Of a stretch of 64,000 bases of DNA, positions 1-9,692 are shown one piece after another. The notes below the pieces were generated by a model. It did not search any database and had not been told where the DNA came from. It saw only the letters and a program-made list of their open reading frames with translations. Source of the stretch: Acridotheres tristis. Lineage: Eukaryota; Chordata; Aves; Passeriformes; Sturnidae. Location of the stretch: the NCBI GenBank assembly GCA_037013685.1, contig CM072906.1:62001-126000 (forward strand), read 5' to 3'. The position numbers and the translations under genes are program-made. The stretch's first letter is position 1. Every line of letters starts with the position of its first letter.

Positions 1-123
1 CTTTCCAGTCCCGGTGCACGTTCTGCTCTGCCCACAGCTACTGCGCCATCAGCAGCCGAAACACAGCTACGCTGGGGCTCAGGACCTATCACCCAAAGCA
101 CCGAGCACATGAACAGCTTCACC

Positions 124-545
124 TGATGCCTGGAAAGGCTGACCTGGAACAGAGACTAGACAGGGCAAAAGGGATAAAACAGATATTTATTGAAAGGATA
201 CACCTTGGGCAGTGAAAGAGCCCGGCCGTGGCTATACCCAAATCAAATCCAAGATGGATCCTGGTCACAAGTCTTTACACTTTTATAAGTTTTGGTTCAT
301 CTACACATTGGAGTCAATGATCCACCCACAGCCCCAGGCTATGAAGTCTCAGCCCCCTGGCTTGCCCCCTTTCCCTCGCTGTTATTTCTGCTTTTTGGGT
401 ACTGGTTGTCCTCAATTCTCCAGCTAAAAAGGAATTGTTTTGTCTGACTCCCCTGTGAAGAGAACTTACTTACATTTAATATGAAGAGTTACACACTAAG
501 CAGCAGAGATTCTGAAAAATATAAAAGCTAAAACTCAAGGCATCA
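124..545 (-). mobile_element. 3' long terminal repeat of an endogenous retrovirus
   Basis: The 422-bp block begins TGATGCCT and ends AGGCATCA on the + strand, which are inverted terminal repeats of the TG...CA type found on retroviral LTRs. Read on the - strand it has a TATAAAA box near 280-288 and an AATAAA signal at 186-191, in the order U3, R, U5. It is followed internally by a polypurine tract and pol remnants on the same strand. The matching 5' LTR was not found, so no target-site duplication can be tested. The divergent flank at 1-123 shows nothing I recognise. Confidence 0.8.
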
Positions 546-560
546 TTTTCCCCCTTTAGA
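546..560 (-). other. Polypurine tract of the endogenous retrovirus
   Basis: On the - strand this reads as a run of purines (core AAAGGGGGAAAA) directly abutting the TG that opens the LTR. That is where retroviruses prime plus-strand DNA synthesis. The position fits the LTR boundary set independently by the inverted termini. Confidence 0.75.
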
Positions 561-595
561 GGCTTGACAAGACCTTTACCTTGTCAAGTTTCTAT

Positions 596-832
596 TCCAA
601 AGATCTACTAATAATAGGTACTTAATAACAGATAAGTATCTAACAATAGTAAGCAACTAACAACAGATAACGATCTAATAGTAAATAAATATCTAACAAT
701 GGATAAGTATCTAATGACAGTACATATCTAACAGTAAGTAGGTAAGTCTCTAACAGTAGTTAACTAACAATAACAACAATAAAAAACAATGAACAGTAAT
801 AAATATCTAACAGTAGTAATGTCTTGCATAGT
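596..832. repeat. AT-rich degenerate tandem repeat
   Basis: Repeated variants of the words ATCTAACA and AGTAAATA or AGATAAGT occur about every 15 to 20 bases. The array sits inside the provirus between pol and the 3' LTR, where an envelope gene would be expected. It has no open frame. It probably expanded after deletion or decay of the viral sequence there, which is an inference. Confidence 0.6.
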
Positions 833-949
833 CGGCTATCATGCAAAGAAGAATCAGGATTATTATGAACAGTTCTTTAGGCACAGAAGAGGAATAATTT
901 AAAACATGTTTTCATCTGCATCAGTCTCTATTTTCAGTTGTTTCAGGAG

Positions 950-2040
950 CAGAACCCTTAACTCTGGAGCAGTGAATCCAAGGTCCTTTGCCAGCAACTT
1001 TGACTGAGGTGAGGGTGGTCAGCAGGACTTGGAATGGTCCTCTCTACTTGGCTTGTAGGGGATCACTGTCCCACCACTTCACACAGACCCAGTCTCCAGG
1101 CTGGAAGGGATGTGCAGGTGTGTCCAGTCCTATAGGTCTGCATAGCACGATGTAATTCTGGAGCTTCTGCAAAGTGGAACCTAAAGCCATTAGATACCTC
1201 TGTAAATCAAGTTTCCCCTTCATGTGAATTTCACCAGGAATGTGTAGAATTTGATATGGCTGCCATACAGTATTTTATAGGAACTGATGCTATCCCTCCA
1301 CCTCGGCTCGTATGCGGATTCTCAGTAAAGCTTTAGGCAAGGCTTGAACCAGTGTCATGGATGTTTCCTTACAATTTTTGCTAATTTGTGTTTTGAGAGT
1401 CCCATTCACACGTTCAACTTTACCACTCGCTTGGGGTCTATAAGGTGTGTGCAGATCCCAAGTAATTCCCAAAATCCAGCTAACGTCTTTAACCACTGTA
1501 GCAACAAAGTGTGGTCCCTTGTCTGATGACATCCCCAAGGGAACCCCGAACCTCGGAATTACATGATTGAGCAGAACTTTCACCGCTCCTTGGCTGTACT
1601 AGTGTGACAGGGGTAAGCTTCCAGCCATCCACTGAAGGTGTCAGCTAATACCAGTATGTACCAGTATCCCTCTCTGTGTTGTGACTCTAATTATCTAAAT
1701 CTAATTGCCAGTAATCTCCAGGAAGATCCCCTGCCTTCGTCACTCCTTACTTTGTTACTCCTTTCCTTGTGTCGGGGTTGTTTTTACAGCAGATTTCACA
1801 TTTACTCACTATTGGTTGTACAATGTCAGTCATCCCTTTTCCCATTACTACCTTTTTTCAGATGTTCCAGATTTTCAACCCTGACATATGTGTTTTCATG
1901 TTCTCTCTGAGCCAGCTCCCGAAGGATTAGGGGTGGGACTACAACCTGATTTGCTGGTGTAACAGCCCATCTACTTTCTGTGATCTCAGCTTTAAGAAAC
2001 TGTTATCGTTTAGGCTTGCTAATTTTAATATATTCATTTT
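950..2040 (-). pseudogene. Endogenous retrovirus pol remnant (integrase end), broken
   Basis: Translation of the - strand gives integrase features in order: a CxxC-type zinc-finger end near 1790, the first catalytic Asp in a DTFSGW motif near 1630, the second Asp in SDKGPHF near 1515, and the catalytic Glu in SGKVERVN near 1420. A C-terminal stretch with GPFQVLLTT lies near 1000. The pattern is that of gammaretrovirus-like (ERV1-type) pol. It is interrupted by in-frame stops, for example just before 1583, and by frame changes, so it is not functional. One 97-codon open piece survives at 1290-1583. No gag, protease, reverse transcriptase or env was recognised. The 5' part appears lost or replaced at about 2040. 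Confidence 0.8.
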
Positions 2041-2041
2041 T

Positions 2042-2337
2042 TGTTGTGAGATAGAACTAGGAGCAAAAGCAAGGCAGGCCTAAAACTTAAAAGGGTAAAA
2101 AAAAAACTTTATTAACAACACAAAGAAAATAATAGATTCAGAATAAGACTTTCAGACCACTCCCTCCTCCCCCCTCTCACCTTAACAACAACATACAGAG
2201 ACACTTCAGTCAGTTCCAGTTTAAGAGGAGTTAAATTAAAAATGTTAGCCAAGTTCTCTAAATCTATCCTTTTTCCTCCCTTATATCCATATGTAAGCAT
2301 TGTGATAAGCTTTGTTACTTATCTGGTGTCGTCAACA
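2042..2337 (-). mobile_element. Possible second LTR-like block
   Basis: The stretch opens TGTTG and closes CAACA, and on the - strand it contains AATAAA at 2109-2114 and an ATATAA-like box near 2282. It abuts the point where the pol remnant fades. I found no target-site duplication, and short inverted ends of this size can occur by chance. It could be a solo LTR or an unrelated boundary. Confidence 0.25.
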
Positions 2338-5300
2338 TCTGGACATCATTGATCTCTACCTGCACCTGGCCAGGTTTGTGATGTCACCCCTTGGCACAGA
2401 AAGCACAAAGTCACTGCAGGGACTCAGAGATGAAACACAAGGACATTCGAGTTTGCCACTATTAGTGGTAAAATCAAATTCTCCAGATGAATCTTTGTCA
2501 TTCCAAACCCGAGGAAGGAAAAAACAAGATGATACAGATGTCCTCCCATCATCCTGGAGACATCTTCCAAATAGGCACTTCTAACACACTTTTACTTTCA
2601 AGCCAGTGAGTTTTCCATATGCACTCGTGGTGAGTGCAGCCCCATAGCAACGCGGATTCCAGGACTCATCAGCTCAGCAGAACAGCATTTGTTTTGCAGC
2701 ACTGCAACACTCGACAACAGTATCCTCTTCCCTCTGCAGAGAGCTTGGAAATATTTTGAGGTCAAGGCTACTTATCTCATGAAATACCTTCCCAGGTGTT
2801 AGGCAACAAAGTGACTTTTCTTCCTACCCTGTCCTAATAATTTGTCTATGGTTGTAGGCTTGGCAGGTCTCAGATAGCTACAATAGCAGCAATTACTGCC
2901 CTTTCCAGTTTCCCACACCGCTCTTCCCACACAGGGAAGAGCCTGCAGGTCCTCTCTAAACTTTCCTCAGGAGGAATTCAATAGCGTTGTGGTCCAGCCC
3001 CATGGTCCTGCAGCGACAAGAAGTGATGGGTGGTCTAGGAGAGGCTCTGGTTCCTGGGGAACCTGAAGCAATTCTTTAGCAGCAACCTGGGACACCATGC
3101 CAGGAGGAGGCACCATGTCCCTCAGCTGGGGTCACCAAGCTTCCCCAAAAAGGGAAAACTGATGGAATAGTAGCTTGACATTGTCTCCCTTTGACCAGCA
3201 GTGAGTGCTGCAGAGAGAGCTGTGGGACTGGGCTCCTGGATAGGTGTCTCTGGCTTCTCTCAATTCCCCAGTCACGGAAACATAGTGCATGTGAAGGAGC
3301 TTCCCTGCCCATTCCCCAGCCTAAAAAAATGCTGGCTTTAGGCCAGAGCAATTTCTTACCATGTAGAAGACAGCAAAGAGAGAGGAGAGGACCCTTTCCC
3401 AAAGGGATCGTTGGGTACCAAAGGGAAGGTGCAGATGCAAATGCCACCTCTAGGCTCAGAAGCCTACAGCACTCTACTTTTTGCCCATATGGGTGCAAAG
3501 GAGCTTCCAGCACATGCAGGATGCCCCGTGGCTGTAACTGAGGTAAGGCAGGATTTCCCCTTGAAGACATGCAACTGCGAGCAGGTGTTTCCTACCAGTA
3601 ATTTGGGAGGATTGGAGTTGAACTGTTGAGTAGGGTTTGGCTGTCACACACTCTTGGTACAGCTGCCTGTGCTGCAGCGCCAGTCCAGAACCCTTGACTC
3701 AGGAGCTACCAAAATGTGCTAACAGGGATGGCATTACTGGCTTGTCCTAGGGTGACTTTATAATGCTTTATAATCCCCAGTTGTCTGTTCTGTTTATGCT
3801 GGATATTAAGTTCTGCAGCTTTAAGACTGGTTCTGAGAGCAAGGAGTGGGAAAAGAAGCATCATTTGTTTTCAGAAACTGCACTTGCTTCCCTGCCTTCT
3901 CACAGACTGTTTTATCTGCAGCATGGACAGCAGGAGAGCTCTTCTGTACTTTTTAGTTAGTTTTATTTTAGCTAGGTGAGGCAGACAAATTCCTCAGACT
4001 GTGGCTTTTCTTTTTCTTGGAACTGATCGGCCCTGCTCTGGACTGAAAACCCAGAAAAACGCCAGGAGCTCACACCTGTGGCCCACTGGGGCCTGGGACA
4101 CAGCATTTTCCAGTGCAGGAGAGACAGATAAGAGACTGAGCAAACAGTTACAACCCACAAAAAGGACTTTGTGCATTTGCCATCTCTTCAGAATAGCAAG
4201 AGGTTTTATTATTTAATATTATTCAATTTTTTATGCTTGTGAACACTTTGCTTGTTAAATAAACAAGTTTTTTCCACTTTTCTCCATGGAAATCTTTTCC
4301 TGAACCAGTAGGGGGATGGGCTGCTTGCATCTGCTTTCTAGAGAGGCCCCTTTGAAAGTTTCCTCCCAAATTTGCCCTAAACCAGAACAGGCTTTGATTG
4401 TGAAACTGTGACCAAAAATATATATAAAGATGTATATTTGCACCTGGGATGGCCACGTACTGCCTCAGCAAGACCACCAGCCGAAACACATGCTTCAGGC
4501 TCACAGGTAAAGCCAGAGCTTTCTGGTCCAGTTCAAATGTTCACTGATATTAGAAAGGAACAAGATTCCATCTAGCTCTGGATTAACTCCAGGCTGCAGC
4601 AGGAGAGTTGACTCAGACACACCTGGGGATGTCATCACCAGCAGCAAAGAGAAAGAGCATCTGCAGATGTCCCATGGAATCTGCAGCTGTAGTGTGTGCT
4701 ACAAGCCAGGACCTGGGCTGTGCTTGCTGCCTCACTGGGAGGTCAGTAATGCTGGGGATGTTTGGGGACATTCCCTGGAAGCCTGTTGTTTTCCCACCCC
4801 GGGAGGTCCTCGTGTGCTGCTCTGCCCACCCCAGCAGGAACCTGCCTGCCTGGCAGGGACACAATGTATGCTCAGCATCAGGCAGGCAACCAGTTCTATT
4901 GGAAGAGATTGAGTGAAATCAATCAAGGAAAATAGTGTCAGAAACTTTATCACAGTCTCCTTGGAATATATCAAAGCAGCATCAGGTTTCTAATAGAAAA
5001 AGTACTGTCAGCTGTCCTGCACATAGAAGCAGTAATGGAGTATGGCTTTCTGCAGGAGATGGTTTGATGTATCTGGGCCATTTCTAACTAAATCCTCTCT
5101 GAAGTCTCCTCTCTGTGATTCTTTCAGCTCCTCCAGGATTAATCAGCTCTCTCTTTTTTCTCTGAAAGACACAAGGCTGCTTGCAGCTCCAAATGCAAAG
5201 CCCTGCGGGAGCTCCCCTCCGGGGACATCAGTTGGGACAGCAGGGTGGCAGCCTTGGCAACCCACCCACAGCTGTGTCCTGCTCCCAAGTCCTGCGTTAT

Positions 5301-7582
5301 TTATGGAGGCTCTTGTCAGCACAATGTCCAGACAGCTGGCATTGAGTCTAGCACTGTGTAGTCCAGCAGGCACTGGGGTGAGGGCAATCCCTGATTTTGG
5401 ATCCTGGCAGCTACCTGGGGCGATGGGAGAGGCATGCTACGACCCACATGGCCAAAGTCACATTTAGGATCAAACTGACCTTGGAGCACTTGGGGCAGAG
5501 TTGGCTTCTGCTGGTTCATCAGCCCAGAGAAGCAGTATGGGGTAACTGGGAAGTCTGGATTGCCATGGGAAGGATGGGGAAACTGAGAAATTGCTTGAGG
5601 GTGTAGAACACAACAGGAAAGAGTTTTCAAGCACAGATCCCAAGAACAGCTGACAGATCAGCAGGATGCTGTCCCCAGAGATTAGGCACATTGACTCTCT
5701 CCTGTGTCAATACAGAGAAAGTCCATGACCCAGAGAAAGGGTTTGCAAACCACCAGGTCAAACACCTCCTAGTGTGTTTGGAAGCGGCTAGGAACAGCAT
5801 CAGTGCAGCACTTCCTCAGGTGCCCTCAGGCCAGGCAAGCCGGGACAAGAGCCCTATAGCAGTATGGCCAGCCTGGATAGACTCATGTGTCACCTCTCCC
5901 ACCACTCACCAGCTCCTCACTCCTCTGGGTCACCAACGCAGTCTCACTTTCTAAACATGCATATACCAAACTTGAAAATCTGCTTTTGTTTCTGAAGAGG
6001 GAAAATCTGAGAACATCCCCAGGGATGCAGCTTCATCTCCTAACTGTATTCAATTCATTTGCTCAGGTAAATCCCCTTAGTTCCACCAGTGTTTAACAGG
6101 AATGGAAGATTATTTTACATGAGTCCAAAATGCTTCTATTTCCTCTATGTACACTGCTGATGAAGGCGAGGGAGGGTGAGGATTGAAAGGAAGGGCAAGA
6201 GCAGTTGAGGGCTGTAAGTGAGGAGCAGGGGGTCCAATGGCAATTTCCATCATATGCTCCCTGCTGGAATGCTAAAGGCACCAGCCATGGCTGAGAAGAG
6301 GCAGCCAGTGGCAAGGCTTCATCTGGGCTCCATCCTCACAAGGGTGCTTTCATCTGGCTGTGATTAAAGCCTTCACACATGGAAGAGCTGCAGCTCCATG
6401 GACCTCACATCTCCAGGTTCTCTCTGGTGATAACTACCTAACAGTGACATAACCAATACATTGCTGGACTTTGCACCATCAATATGCACCAGGAACGCCT
6501 GCCTGCTGAGCAGAGACTGTTCTCACAGCTCACCACCCCAGCTTTGGTATCCCAGAACAGGACAGATCACCAGACCCTGCAAATGTGGCCACTTCCCTCC
6601 CCAGTAGAGACAAACAGGCAGCCCATGACTGGATTTTCCTCTTCAAGCAACCTCTGGTGCGTCTGTCTCCAGCTGCACACACCGTCCAAATGCAGGACTG
6701 CCATCTCCTGGGCACTGGGAGACGGTATACAACAGCCTCGGAAAACTACCCTGGAGTAATTCAGAGCTCTAGAGGCTGAGAAGCTGCTGCAACAGGCAGG
6801 TACTGCCCATGAAGACAAACCCAACCTTTGGGTGCCTCAGCAAGCAGCTGTAGGGTCAATGAAGAACTCTCTGGTGAGTGTGTATTTAACCTGTGCCAGG
6901 AACTACACACAACTTCCCAGCCTGAAAAATGACTGGGGAACACCAGACCTTTACCAGTCCTGTATCAACACCAGAGGGTCGCCATGCCTCAGATCCCAGT
7001 GGTTTGATATGAAGGAACAGGCACATGGCTCCACGGTGGATGTGCAGGGACAGGCAGCTCACCCTTCCATCCCTCCCTGTGGTCCTGCCTCCCTCAGCTC
7101 CCTGCCTTGCCTATGGCTCCCCTGCCCAAGGACTAGCCCTGTGCCTGCCCCAGTGTCAGAGCTACAGAGTAGCCGTATTCACTCAACACGCCTTTCAGCT
7201 AAGCATGTTCTTCCCAAATTATAATGTTACACAGGTCTGTGTCTGCTCCCCATTCTCCCTAGGTTCATTACACTCCAGTTTTCCTTCTCCTCCCCACTTT
7301 GCCCTGTAAGCCAGAGAGGCACACATACAGCACATGGAATTTCAGCTCAGGTGCTCTGATCTCAGCTTAGGTACTAACAAGATTTCTAATTTCTAACAAA
7401 ATAACATGCAATGAAGTCAAGCTCAATGAGAAGTACCACAAGAATCTTTTTCACTGGTTGTGAGCTAACTGTGCTTTCAAGCAACTCCTACAGCACCTTA
7501 CAGGGGTAATGGGAATCCTCAACAACCATTCTTACACTCACTGATGGATTTATGGCATTACATATCTGTTCTGGTACTAAAC
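2338..7582. other. Intergenic stretch, no supported gene
   Basis: No exon, RNA gene or repeat family was recognised here. Open frames are short, overlap on both strands and show no family motif. An AATAAA at 4256-4261 lies in an AT-rich patch but has no identifiable upstream exon. In other vertebrates the next gene on this side is BCL7B, read toward BAZ1B. I looked for its C-terminal coding sequence and did not see it, so its end probably lies to the left of the window. Confidence 0.5.
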
Positions 7583-7740
7583 AGAATCATAGAATCATGG
7601 GATGGGATGGGATAGGATGGGATGGGATGGGACCTTAAAGATCATCTTGGTCCATAGACAGTGACACCTATCACTAGACCAGGTTGCTCCAAGCCCTGTC
7701 CAGCCTAGCCTTGGACACTTCCAGGGATGGGGCATAACTT
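7583..7740 (-). mobile_element. CR1 LINE 3' fragment with GGGAT expansion
   Basis: The sequence is the reverse complement of the avian CR1 3' end: AGAATCATAGAATC at the 3' terminus, then GGACCTTAAAGATCATC, then CACTAGACCAGGTTGCTCC. The usual spacer before GGACCTT is replaced by about seven GGGAT units at 7597-7632, one of them changed. The copy is 5' truncated, as most CR1 copies are. Confidence 0.85.
7597..7632. repeat. (GGGAT)n microsatellite
   Basis: Seven consecutive 5-bp units lie inside the 3' end of the adjacent CR1 copy, with one GATAG variant. The microsatellite appears to have been seeded within the element. It is likely to be length-variable. Confidence 0.8.
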
Positions 7741-8284
7741 CACTGGGAATCTGATCCATTGCAGAATACTACCACTACCAACAACAATAATGTAAGAGTG
7801 AACACGTATGTTACAGCATTACCCTTCTTTCCTGCCTGTTTACAATGCTGTGGAAAACACAGATTTCCGATTCCAGCAGACAGTGTGCTCTGTGCTCCAT
7901 TATGCAACTGCTGTGTTCCAGGGACACTCACAGCACAAACTTCTTCCCAGAATTACACAACCTGTCAAATGAGTGTTCCCTCAGGGAAGTTAAATGCTTT
8001 TAATACTTCACTAGCAGAAATGATGGGATCCTCATTCCTATAAAGCAATCTAGTAAACACACAATAATAATCTGATGATTACATCTACAACCTGGAGAAT
8101 ACTGTGTAAGATGCAGTTACTCTCCTGTCTTCTAGAGAAATGAATGACACCATTAATTCTGTTACTCCAGAGCAGAACTGGTCCCAGTTCATACATCCCC
8201 TTGGGCCAAATCACCCAGCATAAATAGCTTTCCACATGCAGGGGGAAATCTGAGTATCCATCTGCCTGACACAGGGCATGGTTA
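7741..8284. other. Spacer between two CR1 copies
   Basis: No gene or repeat was recognised. The flanking CR1 copies lie in opposite orientation with their 5' ends facing this spacer. Confidence 0.4.
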
Positions 8285-8512
8285 GACTGGGTATCAGGAA
8301 AAAATTATTCCCTGTGAGAATGGTGAGGTGCTGGCACAGGGTGCCCAGAGAAGCTGCGGCTACTCCATCCCTAGAAGCGTCCAAAGCCAGGCTGGACAGG
8401 GCTTGAAGCAACCTGGTCTAGTGGAAGGTGTCCCTGCCCATGGAAGGGGTTGGAACAAGACAATCTTTAGGGTCCCTTCCAATCCAAACCATTCTGGAAT
8501 TCTGTGATTCTA
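8285..8512 (+). mobile_element. CR1 LINE 3' fragment
   Basis: Typical CR1 words follow one another in the right order: TTATTCCCTGTGAGAATGG, GTGCCCAGAGAAGCTG, CCTGGTCTAGTGGAAGG, GGGGTTGGAACAAGA and the terminal ATTCTGTGATTCTAA. Only the 3' 230 bp are present. Confidence 0.85.
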
Positions 8513-9199
8513 AACAGCTTCTCAGGGCTGCTGCTTCTCATCCTGAAGCAGCCACAATAGGGCTGTATAAAGCAGACCTAGTCCTCACTGCCATGAACAG
8601 AACAAACCCAGGATCCCTAGAATATATTTGCACATTAAACACAAATCTGCTTTCCCAATCCCTGGGAAAGATGCGTGAGATCACAGCTTCTGCTTTGACT
8701 GCTTTAGCCAGGCAGTGCTCGAGTTGCTGCCCCTCCAATCCTCGGTAAACGTTCACGCCACAAGAACTCTCCACACATTTCCTATGAAGAAAAAAAAAAA
8801 ACATAAATCCACAATTCTCAAATTTTTGTCTTTCCTCTATTCCCAGGAGCAGCACCCACGGGGTGGCCGAGCCTCCCTCCCCACTGCCCCTGCAGCCCCC
8901 AGGCCGGGGATCCCGCCTCCTCTACCTCCTCACCCGCCCCGGAGGCCGGCCCGCCGAAGCTGCCGCTCCGCGTCCCCGCAGGGCAGAGGGACGCGGCGCT
9001 GAGGGGACGCTGAGGGGACGCTGAGAGGCCGCACCGGCGGGCCCAGCCCGGGGCTTCCTCAGAGGGCGGCGGCACCCACAACACAAACCCCAACAATCCC
9101 ACAATGCCCTGCGCCAGACGCGGAGGACAAAGCCCGGCGTGCAGCCCCGCGCGGTACCCGGAGGGGCGCGAGGAGGGGCGGTGGCCGGAACATGCTCTG

Positions 9200-9244
9200 A
9201 TTGGTGGCCGCGGGGCTGGAGGGGGCGCAGTGCGCTGTGATTGG
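9200..9244 (-). promoter_or_regulatory. Two CCAAT boxes on the - strand
   Basis: ATTGG occurs at 9200-9204 and 9240-9244, both within GATTGG, exactly 40 bp apart. Such paired boxes are classic NF-Y sites. They lie 140-190 bp upstream of the + strand pair. Confidence 0.6.
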
Positions 9245-9387
9245 CTGTCGCGCGGAAGGAGGGGAGGGCAAATAACGGGGGGCCACAAAATGGAGCCGCG
9301 CGCTGCGCTGCCTCTTACATAACGCGACCTCTCACCCCGCCGCGCCGGCGGGGCGGGGCGAGGCGGTGCGATCGACCGGCCGAGCGA

Positions 9388-9423
9388 CCAATCCTCAGCT
9401 GGCGGAACCGGCGTCCAGCCAAT
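9388..9423 (+). promoter_or_regulatory. Two CCAAT boxes on the + strand
   Basis: CCAAT occurs at 9388-9392 (GACCAATC) and 9419-9423 (AGCCAATA), 31 bp apart, ending about 155 bp before the start codon. The spacing near three helical turns fits cooperative NF-Y binding. Confidence 0.6.
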
Positions 9424-9579
9424 AGACTGTCGGCGCCGCGGCACGGGGGCTGGGTGCTGTGGGGCGGGGCGGCAGGGTCGGGGCGCGCGCGCGGGGCCGG
9501 TCCCGCCGCCCGCCGTGAGGGGGAGCGGAATCTCCCGCCATTTTTCAACCGTCCTGTCCGGGCCCCGCTGGGTCTCATC

Positions 9580-9692
9580 ATGGCGCCGCTACTCGGCCGC
9601 AAGCCGTTCCCGCTGGCTAAGCCATTGCCGCCGGGGGAGCCGGGCGAGCGGTTCGTCATCCCCCACACGCAGGAGGCCTTCCGCAGCCGCGA
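9580..9692 (+). CDS. BAZ1B: BAZ1B coding exon 1
   Basis: Encodes residues 1-38 (MAPLLGRKPFP to the start of the WAC domain). It ends in phase 2 before a somewhat weak donor, GA|GTATCC. The GA joins A of exon 2 to make a Glu codon, restoring the REEYEAR motif of the family. Confidence 0.92.

Noticed and set aside
3076..3570. 164-codon - strand frame left of BAZ1B
   Set aside because: No family resemblance, an overlapping + strand frame of similar quality and no splice or promoter context. I considered the end of BCL7B and saw none of its conserved C-terminal coding sequence.
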